From positions 5,513,423 through 5,577,422 of the forward strand of contig OZ034979.1 in the NCBI GenBank assembly GCA_964030785.1: a stretch of 64,000 nt of DNA, written 5' to 3'. Below the pieces are notes generated by a model. It was not told where the DNA came from. It made no database searches and was given only the letters and a program-made list of their open reading frames with translations. Below are positions 1 through 12,167 of this stretch, in pieces. The DNA comes from Siderastrea siderea. Its lineage: Eukaryota; Cnidaria; Anthozoa; Scleractinia; Rhizangiidae. Every line of letters starts with the position of its first letter. The stretch's first letter is position 1. Position numbers and translations under genes: made by a program.

Positions 1-420
1 AGAATCCAAGCTATCAGCAGGGGGCAAATTGCACCCTTTTCATCACCTAGAGTAAGAATGTAGCCCTTTCTTATACACATGTTTATATCCCAACGATAAG
101 CCAAAAAAGTAGAATATCTCATTGTCGCAACGTTTGTACCTGGGCTTTCAGTCGCCCTGAGTCGGTTACTAAAGGCCCTCAACTTTCGTGTGTTCCGCGT
201 CATTTTTGCCAGAATTTGGCACCTTTTTATATACTTAATAGCTGCTTTCTCTTTTACTTAGCAGCGCACTTTGCTGACCTTTAATATACTTATTATACTA
301 AGATAACGATTTTTCCAATCTTTCACTACGCTGCAGGCTCAAAAAGTCACCCTTTTTGGGCGGAGCCTCCCCGTATAATCCACTATAGGAAGTGCCCTCC
401 CCCCCCCCCCCCCCCCCCAA
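1..420. repeat. Fragment of a dispersed repeat (family also at 10.4-10.8 kb)
   Basis: The stretch carries the same phrases as the TIR repeat at 10402-10831: a 'gcggagcctccccgta' block at about 361-376, a 'gcaaattgcaccccttt'-like block near the left edge, and a short 'agtatact' body. It ends in a run of C from about 399 to 418. It probably continues left of the window. No gene is seen. Confidence 0.5.
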
Positions 421-900
421 TTGGAAAGTGTTTGTGAAGTAACAATCGAATTGTGCCGCATGGGCTGGCATTTCAGAGACCAAGAGGAAAGGATCGAGGA
501 TTTCGGAGAGGGTAAAAGAGTACCCTACAACGCGATTTGATATTGGCGAGGAAAGACTACGAATAGCTGATTCAGTCAGGAGTCAGGAGTCAGGGTTATG
601 GGCTCCTGATTCAGTACAGGTATCAGGGGACATGAGAAAGGCCATATTTGACATTTCCTATTCATATTTCCAACTTACGACTGTACTGTGCGTTGTGACG
701 TATTTCTCTTTATGATATAAACAAGAGTGTTTTAGTGGAAAGTAGACCACTCGTAAAGTTCACACGAAACTACATCTGGGACTCGAGTGGCGTATTTCCA
801 TATCCTCACTAGTGAGGATATCGATGACGTCATTTTCCGCTCTTACACTCTCTTATTCTCTTACTCTTGTGCAAAGATACTCTCTCTATATAATAGAAAG

Positions 901-1013
901 AATATTACATGGTGGCTTGAATATATGAATTTTATTTTCTCGTGGTAGAAGACAATATTTTACCACTCGAAAATAAAATCCTATCTTCGCGCCGCCGTGT
1001 AATATCCTCTATA
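901..1013. repeat. Short foldback MITE-like inverted repeat
   Basis: A left arm (tattacatggtggc... attttattttctcgtggta) is mirrored after a ~12-bp loop by an arm reading taccactcgaaaataaaat ... gccgccgtgtaata. The arms are about 45 bp and imperfect. No coding capacity is seen. A neighbouring palindrome (tcctcactagtgagga at about 804-819) may belong to the same element. Confidence 0.5.
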
Positions 1014-4000
1014 TGTTTTTAGTGAACGCCAATGCACCCCGTCACGCTCGCACTTTTTTTCTCTCACTTGCTAGATGAAACCTGTTCACCACTTTCCATA
1101 AATTATCATTAAGTGCACAGGGCCTAACTCGGAAAGGATTTTTTTTAATTTCTCTTTTCGCTTGCTACTAAGTTAGTCGCGCGACATCGATGAGATTGTG
1201 TGACAAATTGTGACGTAAGCAAACGTCGGGGTCGTCCCGAGTCTTCTGAGATGAGTAATTCCAACTACTGCGAACTTCACAATTTCTCTTTATACTGAAA
1301 AGAAGATTCCTACAGTCCATTACCGAACGACTAGACCCAAGGCTAAAACGGAAACTCAGGCGACTTAGGCGAAAATAATCTCATTTCACCTTCTGGCGGG
1401 CCAGTTCCCAGGTGAGTCTGGACAACTAGCACGATTTTCGTTGCAACTTCTCAAATTATATTTTTCTGCCTCGACCGCGTCCAAGTTGTAGGAGGTGTTG
1501 AACAGCCTAAATTCATTGTTGTAGTTCAACTACATAACTTCTTTTCTTCTTCTAGGGATCTTGAAAATGTTTTGTATTCCTTACCGGAGCAGAAATCTGG
1601 ATCAACTACGATACCCGACGTTGTTTACTTTGTTGAGCGTCACCCGCCATGAATATTTATCAACTTAACGCAACTTTCATCCTGTTCTGGATCAAAATTG
1701 GATGTACGAGCATTAAAGGAAGCGATAGACATTTATTTTGGTGGACAGCAACGGGTTAGGATCCCCGAATAAAGTATTTTTGCCAAGTTCTAGGGTGATG
1801 TAAGTGACCTTTGGCACGAGCGATATTAACGTTAACACGCTGTCAATGGCGGAGTTCTAACCTGTTTTCGCTTGTGATCCAGGGAGATACCCGCACGTTT
1901 GAGCTTACAAATTGATTAAATAAGGTAAGAACTTTGCTGTGATGTTGTTTTTTAACCCAATTTAGGCCGCAAACGATACGAAATTGTTTGCTGTATTTGG
2001 CCCATTTTTGATCTCATTATAGGCTTCAGAGTAGGCTGTCTTTAACTTCACCTGACGTGCTCAAAACTTTATCAACTTTTTCCACATTTTGTCTGTGAAC
2101 TTGGTCGGTGTCTCTTAGATACTAGGTCAAAGCAAAATTTGTAAGCTACATTTAGTTGGCCGTAGCGCGTATCTCAAAATCCATAAATTTCAGTCTTTTG
2201 ATCACCGCCGAAACCCCGTTGCGGGCAAAATTGGTTTTTGGCTTGTAGCAAAGCGAAAATAAAGAATTGGAAAATAAATAAAGCGGTTTTGATACATGTG
2301 TACCAAACCCTTTTCACAAACAAAAAATAAAGGAAAACTATTTTTGGTCGCGAAATCGAGTGGACCGCTTTTAGCGAGAATGCCACTTAAGCAGTTAGCG
2401 TTGTGTTTACAATTCAGCTTAATAATTTCTTTCATCGTCACGTCGATCATAAAAAAATTACAAGCAGTGGATTCGATCAGTCAGGAAGGCTTTCCACTCC
2501 AAAGTATCAAGACAAGACATAAATTAAACACAGTAAAATGAAAGAGAAGCATTTAATAAAAATTGTCACACATTCATGGCGAGTCAGTACGAAAATCAAG
2601 AAGCAATCTAAGCAAGAACCGAACAAACTACCAGGAAAGAAGGAAGGGCGACATGTTTTGGCTATACCACACAAAGTTGACTCTGGTATACCTGCATTCG
2701 TTGTAGCTCTCTGTTCCAAAAGCTCCAAATGTTCTGATACAAATCGGATGCTATCTAAAAGAAGTTGAATCGCTTCCCAGTTGTCTGCATGAGTGTTGTT
2801 TTTACCATTCCGTCCACAACCTTAAACTGAGAACAACTGCATTTTGTGTCTTGCCTTTAACAAACTAAGATGGTGAATTCTGACGTTCCTCACTACAGTA
2901 ATCCTGTTTCTGAGCTGCATAGAGATAACCTGTTCAAGTTAAAATTCTGTCTTCAGTTCGACTAAACAAGCACATGATGACGCTGTTGTGCGAACAGATT
3001 ACAATCTTGCTCCGTTTCAACTCCCGCAGATATGGTGAAATCGTACAGCTTCAATCCACTTTGAATGATGATCATAACAATGTTTCAAGAAAAATCAAAC
3101 ACGTACCGCATTTTCAGAGCCAAGAATTAGTAGGTTTTTTCCCAAAACTTGTGCCACTTAGTTCACTTTGGTTCGGAGCAGTTTCATTTTGATTCATTCA
3201 GCTTTGGAGAGAAACGCTGCACACTTAGTAAGCTTTTGGCGCCTTTTTCGTTCAGTCATGTGACCAATTCTTGTCCCTTTTTATCTCTTACTCGTTTCTT
3301 TCTTTCTGTCTTGATTTTATAACAGCTATAGTGGTCGAGGTTTTAATAAAACAATTATTCTACTCGACTTGCTGGATATTGAATAATTATAACCAGCTCG
3401 CCGCTATGCACCTCGTTAGTTATCTATCATTGCAAAAACCTAACACTGGACGTAACAGCTAATGACGGACGTTAAAATAGTGACTTTGACTGGAGTGAAC
3501 GTCTGACGTTATAAGTTTCGCCGGACGTTTACGTTTTATGCAACTCGCTCCCGTTGCTTTCCTGCCCTCTGGCTGAGTTGGAAAAACTGGACAATTAGCA
3601 AGTGACATCATGTAATCCGTATCGCAATGTACCCAATGTTGTCCCCAATGTTACGATGAGGGATGATGACGTAGGAAAACTCGGTTTTCACTGCCGCTAG
3701 CACCGCGGGCGGAAGCTCCGTATGCCAGGTTGTTATTTAAACCTCACTGGATTTACAAAAATAAAATAGGAAAAGAAGAAACGAAATAAGGAGAAACAAA
3801 ATAAATGCTGGCAGACGTGATCAAATGTAGCCTGAGAAAGCAGCCGACTTTTCGCGAGGTCGCTACTTGAACCCTCGCAAAACGACGTCTGAGTTACGAG
3901 CGCAGAAATTCCATACTGATGACGCGTCACTACCCAGATCTAGGTAGTGCTTCTGATTGGTTGAAACGCGAGGGAATTTGGTCGTGAAAAGGAAAATATG

Positions 4001-4745
4001 ATGCGTCGGAGCATTTCGAAACACAAAGAGATTTACACGATACTTGATGCGTCATTTGTTTCATCTGATTTGGTTAGAAGGTCAATTGTAAATAGTTGTT
4101 TAGGTCTAATTAACAGTGGATAAATTCAAATAAAGTAGTAGATAGAGACCAGGTATGCAGTTAACACTCACTGGTCCAGCTGGCAGCAAGACGGGCCTCG
4201 AATCCGGGACACGTCTGACCTCTTGACGACCACTCACCACACTGATCTTTTTGCCCGGACGCACGATTCAACATTTCGCTCTTCGAACCACATTTTGGGT
4301 AGATACTCGATGAAATTAAAAGAAGTTGCACAAGATGTGTGTTGGATGGTTTGTGTTTGCTGAACTGGAATGTAGAGCGAATATACATGAATATAAGAAA
4401 ACACTAACTATATTGCAGCACGCATTTCGGGCCTAATAAGAGAGGAACGATTTTTTGAACTGGTGGTCTTCTACTTAAAAAAGTTGATGTTCGGTTGCAA
4501 AGAGCGCTTTTTTTTTAAATGGCAAAATTGTAACCTTTAAACACTTGGAAATGCTGTGTTGAAATAATCTCACTCGATTTCCAGCATTAAAGCAGTGAAA
4601 TTTAAGAAATCTAATCAGCGGTATGTGACGTTTTCCATAGCAACGGCCATAGCAACAGTTGTTTACATTTATTAAATGTTCATAAACAAACCTCAATAAG
4701 AACATTTAACCCCCCCCCCCCCCGCCTCTCTGTAAAATGACATCT
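1014..4745. other. Gene-free stretch
   Basis: No protein-like reading frame, splice-consistent exon series or long repeat could be supported here. Short frames (under 85 codons) have unbiased, low-complexity translations. A weak tRNA-SINE-like segment lies on the minus strand near 4150-4270: a B-box-like ggattcgaggcc and a possible A box about 35 bp upstream. Confidence 0.5.
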
Positions 4746-4987
4746 GGGGCCCGTTTCTCGAAAGTCCCGGTAACTTTTCGGGCCCGGAGCCATATTTTAA
4801 AATCAAAATTTGTAGAATGGTGGTGTAGCTTTTAGCCCGCAAACCACCTCGACTTGTTTCGTCAACTTAGAATTTTACTTCTTAGCTTTAAAAACCAACA
4901 AAATTTGAATCTTTAAGGTAAATTTTGCGCTCATAAAATAGCTTTCCGGGCCCGAAAAGTTATCGGGACTTTCGAGAAACGGGCCCC
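4746..4987. repeat. MITE with GGGGCCCGTTTCTCGAAAG termini
   Basis: The left end (ggggcccgtttctcgaaagt) is the reverse complement of the right end at 4968-4987. A second pair (cttttcgggcccgg / ccgggcccgaaaag) lies just inside. The element is about 242 bp, AT-rich inside and non-coding. A short non-autonomous DNA element fits best; the superfamily cannot be told. Confidence 0.75.
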
Positions 4988-5812
4988 TGGTACTACGTTG
5001 GAGAAACACCTGACTGAGGAGAGAGTCCTGAGGTCTGAGTTTTAACCGACAAAACTTGACCCGAATCTCACAGAAACTATGGCTTTGCATCGAATTACCA
5101 TTCAGCTTGTATTTTGGTGTGGAAACATAATTTTGACAACAGTTTTAGCATGATGAGAGACGGATAAACTGTCTAAATTCCGTTCCCTTATCTTTGAGAC
5201 CGTTTTTCTCGAATAACAGAATTTCTTGAAATAAAGGAACTCTTAACAAAGATATCTGCCTTGCATTTTAACCTATTGTTCTGAAATTTTCGTCCATATT
5301 CAAGCACCTTTTTCTAGGTGCAATAAACCTAAAAAAGTGTATTTAGGTTTGAAATACGTCTCATTAAGTGATTCTTTGTCCTATAATCATTTCCCGTTAC
5401 CTCACGTTCTGGGAAAAATTTTTTCCAAAAATCGATTGAAGGAAAACTCACAATCATGCCATTTATGTACACATTAGAGTTGGTTTGATGCTTTTCCAAC
5501 CGTGCATTAGTGAGTTATCGTTGTTACCATAAACATCACTTTTTCTAACCATTAACTATTGTGACATGTCACCTAAAAATACTCATATTCAAGTCAGGGC
5601 GTGAAACCCTATAAAATGATGGTAGAAGGTTCTCACAAGGTTCTGTTCTAAAAAAATTCATTTTTTGAGTGGAAGACCACCCTAAGAAATTCTTTTTCTT
5701 TTTTGTCTTCCTAGGATCATCCCATAACAGGCCTGCGGGAAACTGATTTTCATTTTTCTCCATACGCCGGCTGGAATCAATCTGTAGACATCATTTACTT
5801 TTCCAGTTTGCA
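4988..5812. other. Upstream region of the galactosyltransferase gene
   Basis: About 0.8 kb without protein-like frames. It should hold the promoter and 5' UTR of the gene that starts at 5813, but no TATA box or initiator could be assigned with confidence. Confidence 0.4.
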
Positions 5813-7434
5813 ATGAAGTGTAGACGATCACCAAAGTGTAGACGATCACCAAAACGATCACCAAAACGTCTGAATTACGTGGTGTTTATTCTTGCATTTC
5901 TGTGGAAAATCGCATTGAATGCTTACATTCATTTTGCACCTTGGAAAAGCTGGCGGCGGGAAACAGGCCTCGCAGATGCAAGCCAAAACAGCCTCCTAAC
6001 AGCAGCAATAATAGCGGCATTAGCATCAACAACCGCAACAACAACAACAGTCCATTCCGAATATATGGAATATATGGCTAACGAAATTTCCCTACCACTG
6101 ATTAATTTCAAAGACTTGGGAAGCAACAAGAGAAAAGTACTACTGTTAGTTATTGTTAGCACGGCGCCACAAAGATTTGACAGAAGGCAGGCGATAAGGA
6201 ACACATTTTGGAAACACTGCAATGGCAGTCAGGTAAATAACCTAGTAGATTCAAGATATCTCAGGCTGAAGTGCAGTCAAACCCCTTTCACTGCACTAAT
6301 GCTTTGCCAAAAGTCTCTGTTTTCGGTTTGGCCCTTTAATATGATTTTGTTGTTGAAAAGCATCAGACATGCAAACGCACTAAATTAATTTGCTATCACT
6401 GTTAGTCAATACCTTGGGCTAGTTTTCTGTATTGTCAGTGTTTTCTGCGCTCTCAACGTATCCAGGAACTCTTGTATAACAAACTCTAACCAATAATAAG
6501 GCCATTCCTTGTGGCCTGTACGTCACAGGTACCTCATAATCATGCAATATTTGCCTCGTATTCTGATTGGCTAATAGCACTGTGCAAAAAGGTAGACCAG
6601 TTATTCGTTAAATGGGTAACTTCATTTTTGTCCTTATCAAACAGCTTAAATGTGTCTTTATCACCGATGGATTGACTGAAGACGAAGTCCAGCGTAACCT
6701 TACGATACAAGAAAGAAACAGATACAAGGATATAGAACTCCAACCACTTCGTGGAGGCCGAGAGTTCGGATTTCGCTTCCTGTACCAGATCAAATGGGCT
6801 ATGGCTAAATTTGACTTTCAGTACCTTCTCCGAATAGACGATGACTATTTCCTGTGTTTAAAGAGGCTTTTATTTGAGCTTCCAGCGCGACCGAAGGAAA
6901 ATCTCATCTGGGCATACTTTCACTGCGAAGCAGGAATAACTTGGATTGACGAAGGTTTCATGATATTCTCTAAGAATATCATCCGCAAATTTTTGACACA
7001 GAATGAAAGCACGATGCTCTGTCATCCACACGCTGACCAGCAGATTATGCTGTGGTTGCAAACCATTTCCAACAAAACGTTTTTCCACGATACAAGGTTA
7101 CACAATCACCCTCCAGCTTCTTTTACTCGGAAGTTTGATAATATCAAAAATGTCTGTGACTCGTATTTAGGGGTACACGGGGCGTATGTTGATAAGATGA
7201 AGTATTTGGGGCTGAATGCTAACGATAGCATCAAATATGTTCAACCCATACCTAAATTTTCAAGTTTCTGTTCGACTACACGGTTCAATCACCGTGTGTT
7301 TAATCCTGAATGGCGGTTTGACCCCAGACCCTGCAAAGATAACCCCACGTGGAACGTTGAGAGAAAAATGTATGTCGGTCGTGATCATCATCATCATCAT
7401 CATCATCATCATTATCATCATCATCATCATCATC

Positions 7435-7486
<52 letters not shown>

Positions 7487-7565
7487 TATTACTAAAGGAT
7501 TTGATCTCAATTCACGCTTAATTCAACAGAGGATGAAATGCACTTTTTATTTCACTGTATGTTAA
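5813..7565 (+). CDS. Beta-1,3-galactosyltransferase-like glycosyltransferase, two exons
   Basis: Exon 1 is 5813-6232 (140 codons) and ends CAG|GTAAAT. Exon 2 starts at 6645 after a pyrimidine-containing acceptor (tatcaaacag) and runs to the stop at 7563-7565. The 412-bp intron is phase 0, so the product is 446 residues. Seen: a short basic N-terminus with a duplicated CRRSPK, a hydrophobic signal-anchor at about residues 20-37 (type II topology, Golgi lumenal catalysis expected), the family block RRQAIRNTFWK near residue 130, and the DxD-type IDDD metal/sugar-nucleotide site at residues 204-207. These match the Galactosyl_T (PF01762) fold, which moves Gal or GlcNAc in beta-1,3 linkage to glycans; acceptor and sugar are not predictable. 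The last ~60 residues are odd: an in-frame (ATC)n microsatellite encodes poly-His then poly-Ile, followed by a duplicated segment, so the native end may lie near residue 386. The start ATG is the first in frame before the anchor. Confidence 0.85.
7384..7491 (+). repeat. (ATC)n microsatellite inside the coding exon
   Basis: About 108 bp of ATC/CAT trinucleotides. One internal shift changes the phase near 7434, so the same repeat is read first as His codons (CAT/CAC) and then as Ile codons (ATC). No stop is created, so the galactosyltransferase frame passes through it. Confidence 0.95.
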
Positions 7566-7790
7566 CCATCATCGTCGTTGGGTTCAGACTTTGGCTGACT
7601 GTTTTTTCAGAGTCTGATAGTATCTCTGCTAGTGTTAAACAGTTATAAAAAATACCACCATCATCATCATCATCATCATCATCATTGTTACTATTATTAC
7701 TACCATTACTTACTCCTGAAGGATTTGCTCTCATTTCACGCTCAATTCAACAGAGGATGGAATGCACTTTTTATTTCACTGTTTGTTGTA
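7495..7790 (+). repeat. Tandem duplication around the microsatellite
   Basis: The ~70 bp at 7495-7564 (aggatttgatctcaattcac ... ttatttcactg) recurs with few changes at 7721-7789. A second, shorter (ATC)n tract lies at about 7656-7686. Unit plus microsatellite therefore appear twice, about 226 bp apart. The first copy forms the end of the predicted protein; the second lies beyond the stop. Confidence 0.85.
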
Positions 7791-8380
7791 CGATGATCTG
7801 AGAAATACCCTTTTTGACAAGATGATTAAAGGAAACAGCACATTTCCTGATTTTGATTATCAAGAAAAAGTATTATTTCTTTTCAATGATACTGATCCAG
7901 TTTAGCAGACTAACTGCTGCTTTTGTCTTTGATGCAATGGAAAAAGAATGAAACATCATTATTTTTGTCATTGTGATTATTTGCAAATACGTATATCTTC
8001 ATTCAATCTCATTGTAATTGTACTGGTATCATCCTGTATAGAAATGAAAATACTGAAATGAAGTTGTCGCTGTTGTTCTTATTGTTTCACGAAATTTTTA
8101 CGGAATTTCCCCGCAAATAGTTAAGATGCCTTTCTTTTCCAAAAGCGAAAATTGAGGATACACATATAATGATAACTGTTGAGGTTATCGTTTCTGTAAA
8201 CTTTTCATCGCACAGAAACAAATTTGAAGCCTCCGACATTTGCAAAGTGAGAATGCTGAAAACATATTGTTGCCAAATTTGGAAATTATCACAGCTATCA
8301 CCAAATACGGTTTTCCCCCTTACTGTGCGGAAACAGTTTCGCATGTAAAAGCCAAAAATTCGATTAGGACCCAGGGTGCA
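7791..8380. other. Gene-free stretch downstream of the galactosyltransferase
   Basis: AT-rich, likely holding the 3' UTR. No clear AATAAA signal was found close to the stop, which weakens confidence in the predicted 3' end. Confidence 0.4.
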
Positions 8381-8759
8381 AGGTGATGTTACACGGGAAG
8401 CCCTCGCAACGTCGATTTTTAGCGTAAATCAGGGTCGATTTTTAGTGTATGTTACACGGGGAGATTTTAAGTGCCATGTGCACTGACGTGAAATCGATCC
8501 TTTGGCACTCATACGTGTCACACGGGGCGATTTTCAGCGCTACGGGGCCAGCGAATAGGGTTCTGGGAAGGCGTTGCGCAAAAAATTGACGACAGGTATG
8601 TTACACGAAACAACTTGAGCACAACTTCGTGATTTGGCGTTCGAGTTTTTGAAGCCGGTTCAAAAAATCGTGCGCGCGCTCCTTGTATGGTATCACCTTT
8701 TAGCGCAACATTGTTACGCTAAAAATCGTCGTTGAAAATCGTCCCGTGTAACATCACCT
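8381..8759. repeat. MITE with AGGTGATGTTACACGGG termini
   Basis: Left end aggtgatgttacacggg and right end cccgtgtaacatcacct are exact inverted repeats. Subterminal phrases (cgatttttagcgta / ttacgctaaaaatcg) are also mirrored. It is 379 bp and non-coding. No clear target-site duplication is visible. Confidence 0.8.
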
Positions 8760-8895
8760 GTAGCCCCTTAGCCAGGGTGGGGTGAGGAGAGACTGACATG
8801 TGGACTATTGCGCACATAATGAAACAATACTCTAAGCTCCACAAAAAATAAAAGTCTCTTCCATTTGTACAAGAAAAAAGATCCAAAATCTGTCC

Positions 8896-9108
8896 TTCTC
8901 GGGGGATGAAGAGGAATAAGAATAACGCAGATTTCTTGAAGTGGAATAATGGAATAATGGCCTTGGTTTTTCAGGAATAATGGACTTACCATTCCTCTTG
9001 GAATAATTATCGACGGTTACAATTCCCTATACTAACAATGTAGTTTTGCCTTTAGGGCAAGAATAATGGAATAATGAACGCTACATTACCCCTCTTCATC
9101 CCCCGGTC
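8896..9108. repeat. Short TIR repeat with GGGGGATGAAGAGG ends
   Basis: tcgggggatgaagagg at about 8898-8913 is mirrored by cctcttcatcccccgg at about 9091-9106. The interior is rich in the phrase ggaataatgg. Non-coding. Confidence 0.6.
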
Positions 9109-10400
9109 CTTCGCTGCTTAGTTCCTGACGGTGACTTTGTCAAGATTTTAAACGAGGAAATAGTAGAGGAAAATGTTAGTTTTTCCGATGAAAATATGAG
9201 AAAGACCTGATTGAGGACGCAAGCCAGCTGACTTTCCCCGTGTGCTGAGGTGCATTCACCCCTCGTCTCCCAAGGCAAGCTTATTAGTAAATATCAAAAT
9301 CTTTTTAAGTGAAGGACAGCTTCATCATCTTTCAAATCCCCTAGATAATGATAGGCCTGAAATGAGTGATGTTATCACCTAAATCGTCACAAGTCTTCAC
9401 CCAAAACTGTGTGTTCAAAATGGAGTAGTCGAAAGTACTAGTAATGATCCTAAAGAGTAGTGTGACTCGGACCATAAGGCTCCTGCTTCAAATAGCAGTA
9501 GCCCTGTGGTTAATACCAGGGCGGTATTACAGTGTTGTTGATACCAGGGCAACTTTGTTAGTGACAAAACTAACGCGTGAGCGTCCGGACATTGCTCTGT
9601 TATGAGGGGTCATCCAACAGGGTGTACAATTTTATGCGAGTCTTTCCTAAACAGGGTGCAGTCAGTACGATCGCCGTCGTTAAATATGGCTTATACAGTA
9701 TTTAGCAATCCTAGATCAGAGGTGCGTTAACTGGTCTTTGAAACAATTTTAAAAGAAAAGAGTGTGTATTTCGTCATTTGTCCTAAACAGGGACCTAAAA
9801 TGGAGGGTGTTGTCCTGGTCAGGGATTCAAACCCTCAGCGGCACCACTATACCAAAACATGGCTCAAGTGCCCCTCCCCTCCCCCCTTGGGTTTGAGGTA
9901 AATGTGTTTAAGGATCGTTAAGGTTAGATCGAGGTATTGGGACTCCATAAGCCGGGTATAAGCGGCGCAAAATTGTGTTATTAGAACCTGGACGATCCAC
10001 AGACTACAAAGGCCACATATACACAGAGTCTAACAAATTGTGGTAATCCAGTCTGTTTTTAAAATTGGTTTAGACCACGTTTCCTCAAACCCTGTCTAAT
10101 CATAGTTAATGCAATTGGCCCATGATTTTGTGAAATCTCAAAATTGAAGGAGCAAGAACTCAGCCTATATTTAATCTCCAGAATTTGGCGAGACTGATAT
10201 CAAAGTTCATGCGCAAGTATTTCAGGAGAACATTGGTGTAACGTTAAGTTCTTAAATGTCACGCCGTATAAAAACGCTCGCAGTTTCAAGGACCTTGGTA
10301 ATAGAGGACACCTTTTCAAAGCTTCTGTGTTTTTTTTCTAGCGACGATCACAATCAACGAGTTGGAACAATGCCGTTCACTGAAACCCTTTGTTCCACAA
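9109..10400. other. Gene-free stretch
   Basis: No protein-like frame or clear repeat. A short 'ataccagggc' phrase repeats at about 9511 and 9540. Confidence 0.4.
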
Positions 10401-10401
10401 C

Positions 10402-10831
10402 CCCCGAGGGGGTACTCCCTATTGTGGGCTATACGGGGAGGCTCCGCCCGAAAGGGGTGCCTTTTTTAAGCTCGTAGTATATAAAAGGGTAGGGAAAATT
10501 GCCATTTTAGTATACGAAAGGATCACAAAATCACCTGCAAAGTGAAAGAAATGGTGGCTAAAGCGAAGTATATCAAAGGTTGCCACATTTTGGCAGAAAT
10601 GACTACGCGACTGAATCAGAACGACTGAAAACCCGGGAAAAACGTGACAAGTACAGGAAATTCTGTTGTTTTTGCTTATCCTTGAGGTATAAGAAAAGGG
10701 GTGCAATTTTGCTCTAGGTATATGAAAGGGGTACCATTTTGGTAAAAATTAGTATATTAAAGGGTAAGGGTTTGAACCTCCGGGTGGAGCCTCCCCGTAC
10801 AAAACTTTATTGAGTAGTCCCCCCCGGGCCA
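10402..10831. repeat. TIR repeat with GGGGGTACTCC-type ends
   Basis: Left ends cccgagggggtactccc and acggggaggctccgcccg are mirrored on the right by ggtggagcctccccgtac and gagtagtcccccccggg. The interior repeats agtatatnaaagggta phrases. It is non-coding, about 430 bp, and related to the first 420 bp of the window. Confidence 0.65.
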
Positions 10832-10881
10832 CAACACATTCGTTTGGTGAACGCAAACTTTGACGTACTTGAAATTTTTCT

Positions 10882-11333
10882 TAAGGCTGGTTTTCACTAG
10901 CAACGGAGTCGTAATCAGAAGCGTAAAGCGTTACGATCTAGTGAAAATCAAACGACGGAGTCGTAAGAAGAGTTTCCTATTGCGCTTACGCTTCCGTCGC
11001 TTAGGATCTAGTGAAAACCAAATTGTCGGAGTCGTAAGCAGAAGCGCAAGAACTAAACCAATCACAAAGTGTGGGAACGAGCACTGTGATTGGTTTATTC
11101 TTCCGCTTCCGCTTCCGACTCCGACAATCTGGTTTTCACTAGATCGTAAGCGATGGAATCGTAAGCGGAGTAGGAAGAAAATGGAAACGTTCTGATTCTT
11201 CGATTCCGACTCTGATTCCGTCGAGCTTATGACTCTGCTTGCTACTCCGATTTTTGATTTTCACTAGGTCATTATCGCTCTTACGACTCTGCTTCCGACT
11301 CCGACTCCGTCGCTAGTCTGAAACCAGCCTTTA
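10882..11333. repeat. Foldback MITE with AAGGCTGGTTTTCACTAG ends
   Basis: aaggctggttttcactagc at the left is mirrored by an imperfect arm ending aaaccagcctt at the right. The interior is built of repeated 'ggagtcgtaagcagaagc' / 'ttccgactccgac' phrases that pair across the centre near 11080. TTA lies directly outside both ends, compatible with a 3-bp target duplication as in PIF/Harbinger elements. A 111-codon frame inside it is not a gene. Confidence 0.75.
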
Positions 11334-12167
11334 GCAAAATTGTTTCCCAATCTCCGGCTCCTATCGCGCTCTGTGGAACTATCTTTTTGTTTTGACAAGG
11401 TACAGTGTTCGAATTAGACTACGAACAGTTGCCCTATTTTTCTAAGATCTTTCGTGCGAGCAGAAATTGGTATAATTTATGCAACAAGGGTAAAAATGGA
11501 CAAGGGAATGATAGCTTGCCCAGTCACGGAGCTTCATGCTTTGATTTTCCCCGTCAGAAAACAAAACAAAAATAAAGAAAGAGGCAGAGTAGGTCAAGAG
11601 CAGCCTAGCTATACTAGAATTATTGCATTACGCAACTGAGAAGTATTAGCCACAAAAATGATATCTGTAGACCTCTGTAGGCTTTGCTTTTGCTAAACCA
11701 GCAATCAATTATTAACTAGTGTACTCCATCATTTTGCACTGTCTGACTGGAACCGCTAGAGTTTATTAAGACCGGACTTGTGGAGTTACCGTCTTCTAGC
11801 GATGTGAAAAGAAAAGGAATTTCGTCGTTGTAGGTTGTTCCAGGTCACTGGACGATTGTTTGGGGAGCACGGGTGGGGATGGAAGAGGGTGATATTTTGA
11901 CCGCGGTTTTGGGGACAGGGTAGGTTAAAGCAATTGTTGATTGATTGGAATGTTAACGATGTAGGAAAGCTCTTGAAGCCTCAATTAAACTGAACTGGAC
12001 ATTGAAGGTCTCAAAGCTGCTCAAAGGAACGAATTAGTTGTTCCAGGACAGAAACATTTTCCTCAAAGAGAAGGTTTATCGGCATGTCGACAGCTGAAAA
12101 ATGAGGCATGTACTTCGGACCTTGGAGTTCCTGAGGCTTTTTGTAGTCTTTCCTGAATAAAACTGGA
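11334..12167. other. Gene-free stretch
   Basis: Nothing supportable: no protein-like frame, exon pair or long repeat. Confidence 0.4.

Noticed and set aside
7216..7521. 101-codon + frame ending in poly-Ile/poly-Ser
   Set aside because: It is another frame of the galactosyltransferase exon running into the microsatellite.
10860..11195. 111-codon + frame rich in Arg/Lys/Ser
   Set aside because: It falls in the foldback MITE, and its composition comes from the repeated 'cggagtcgtaagc' words.
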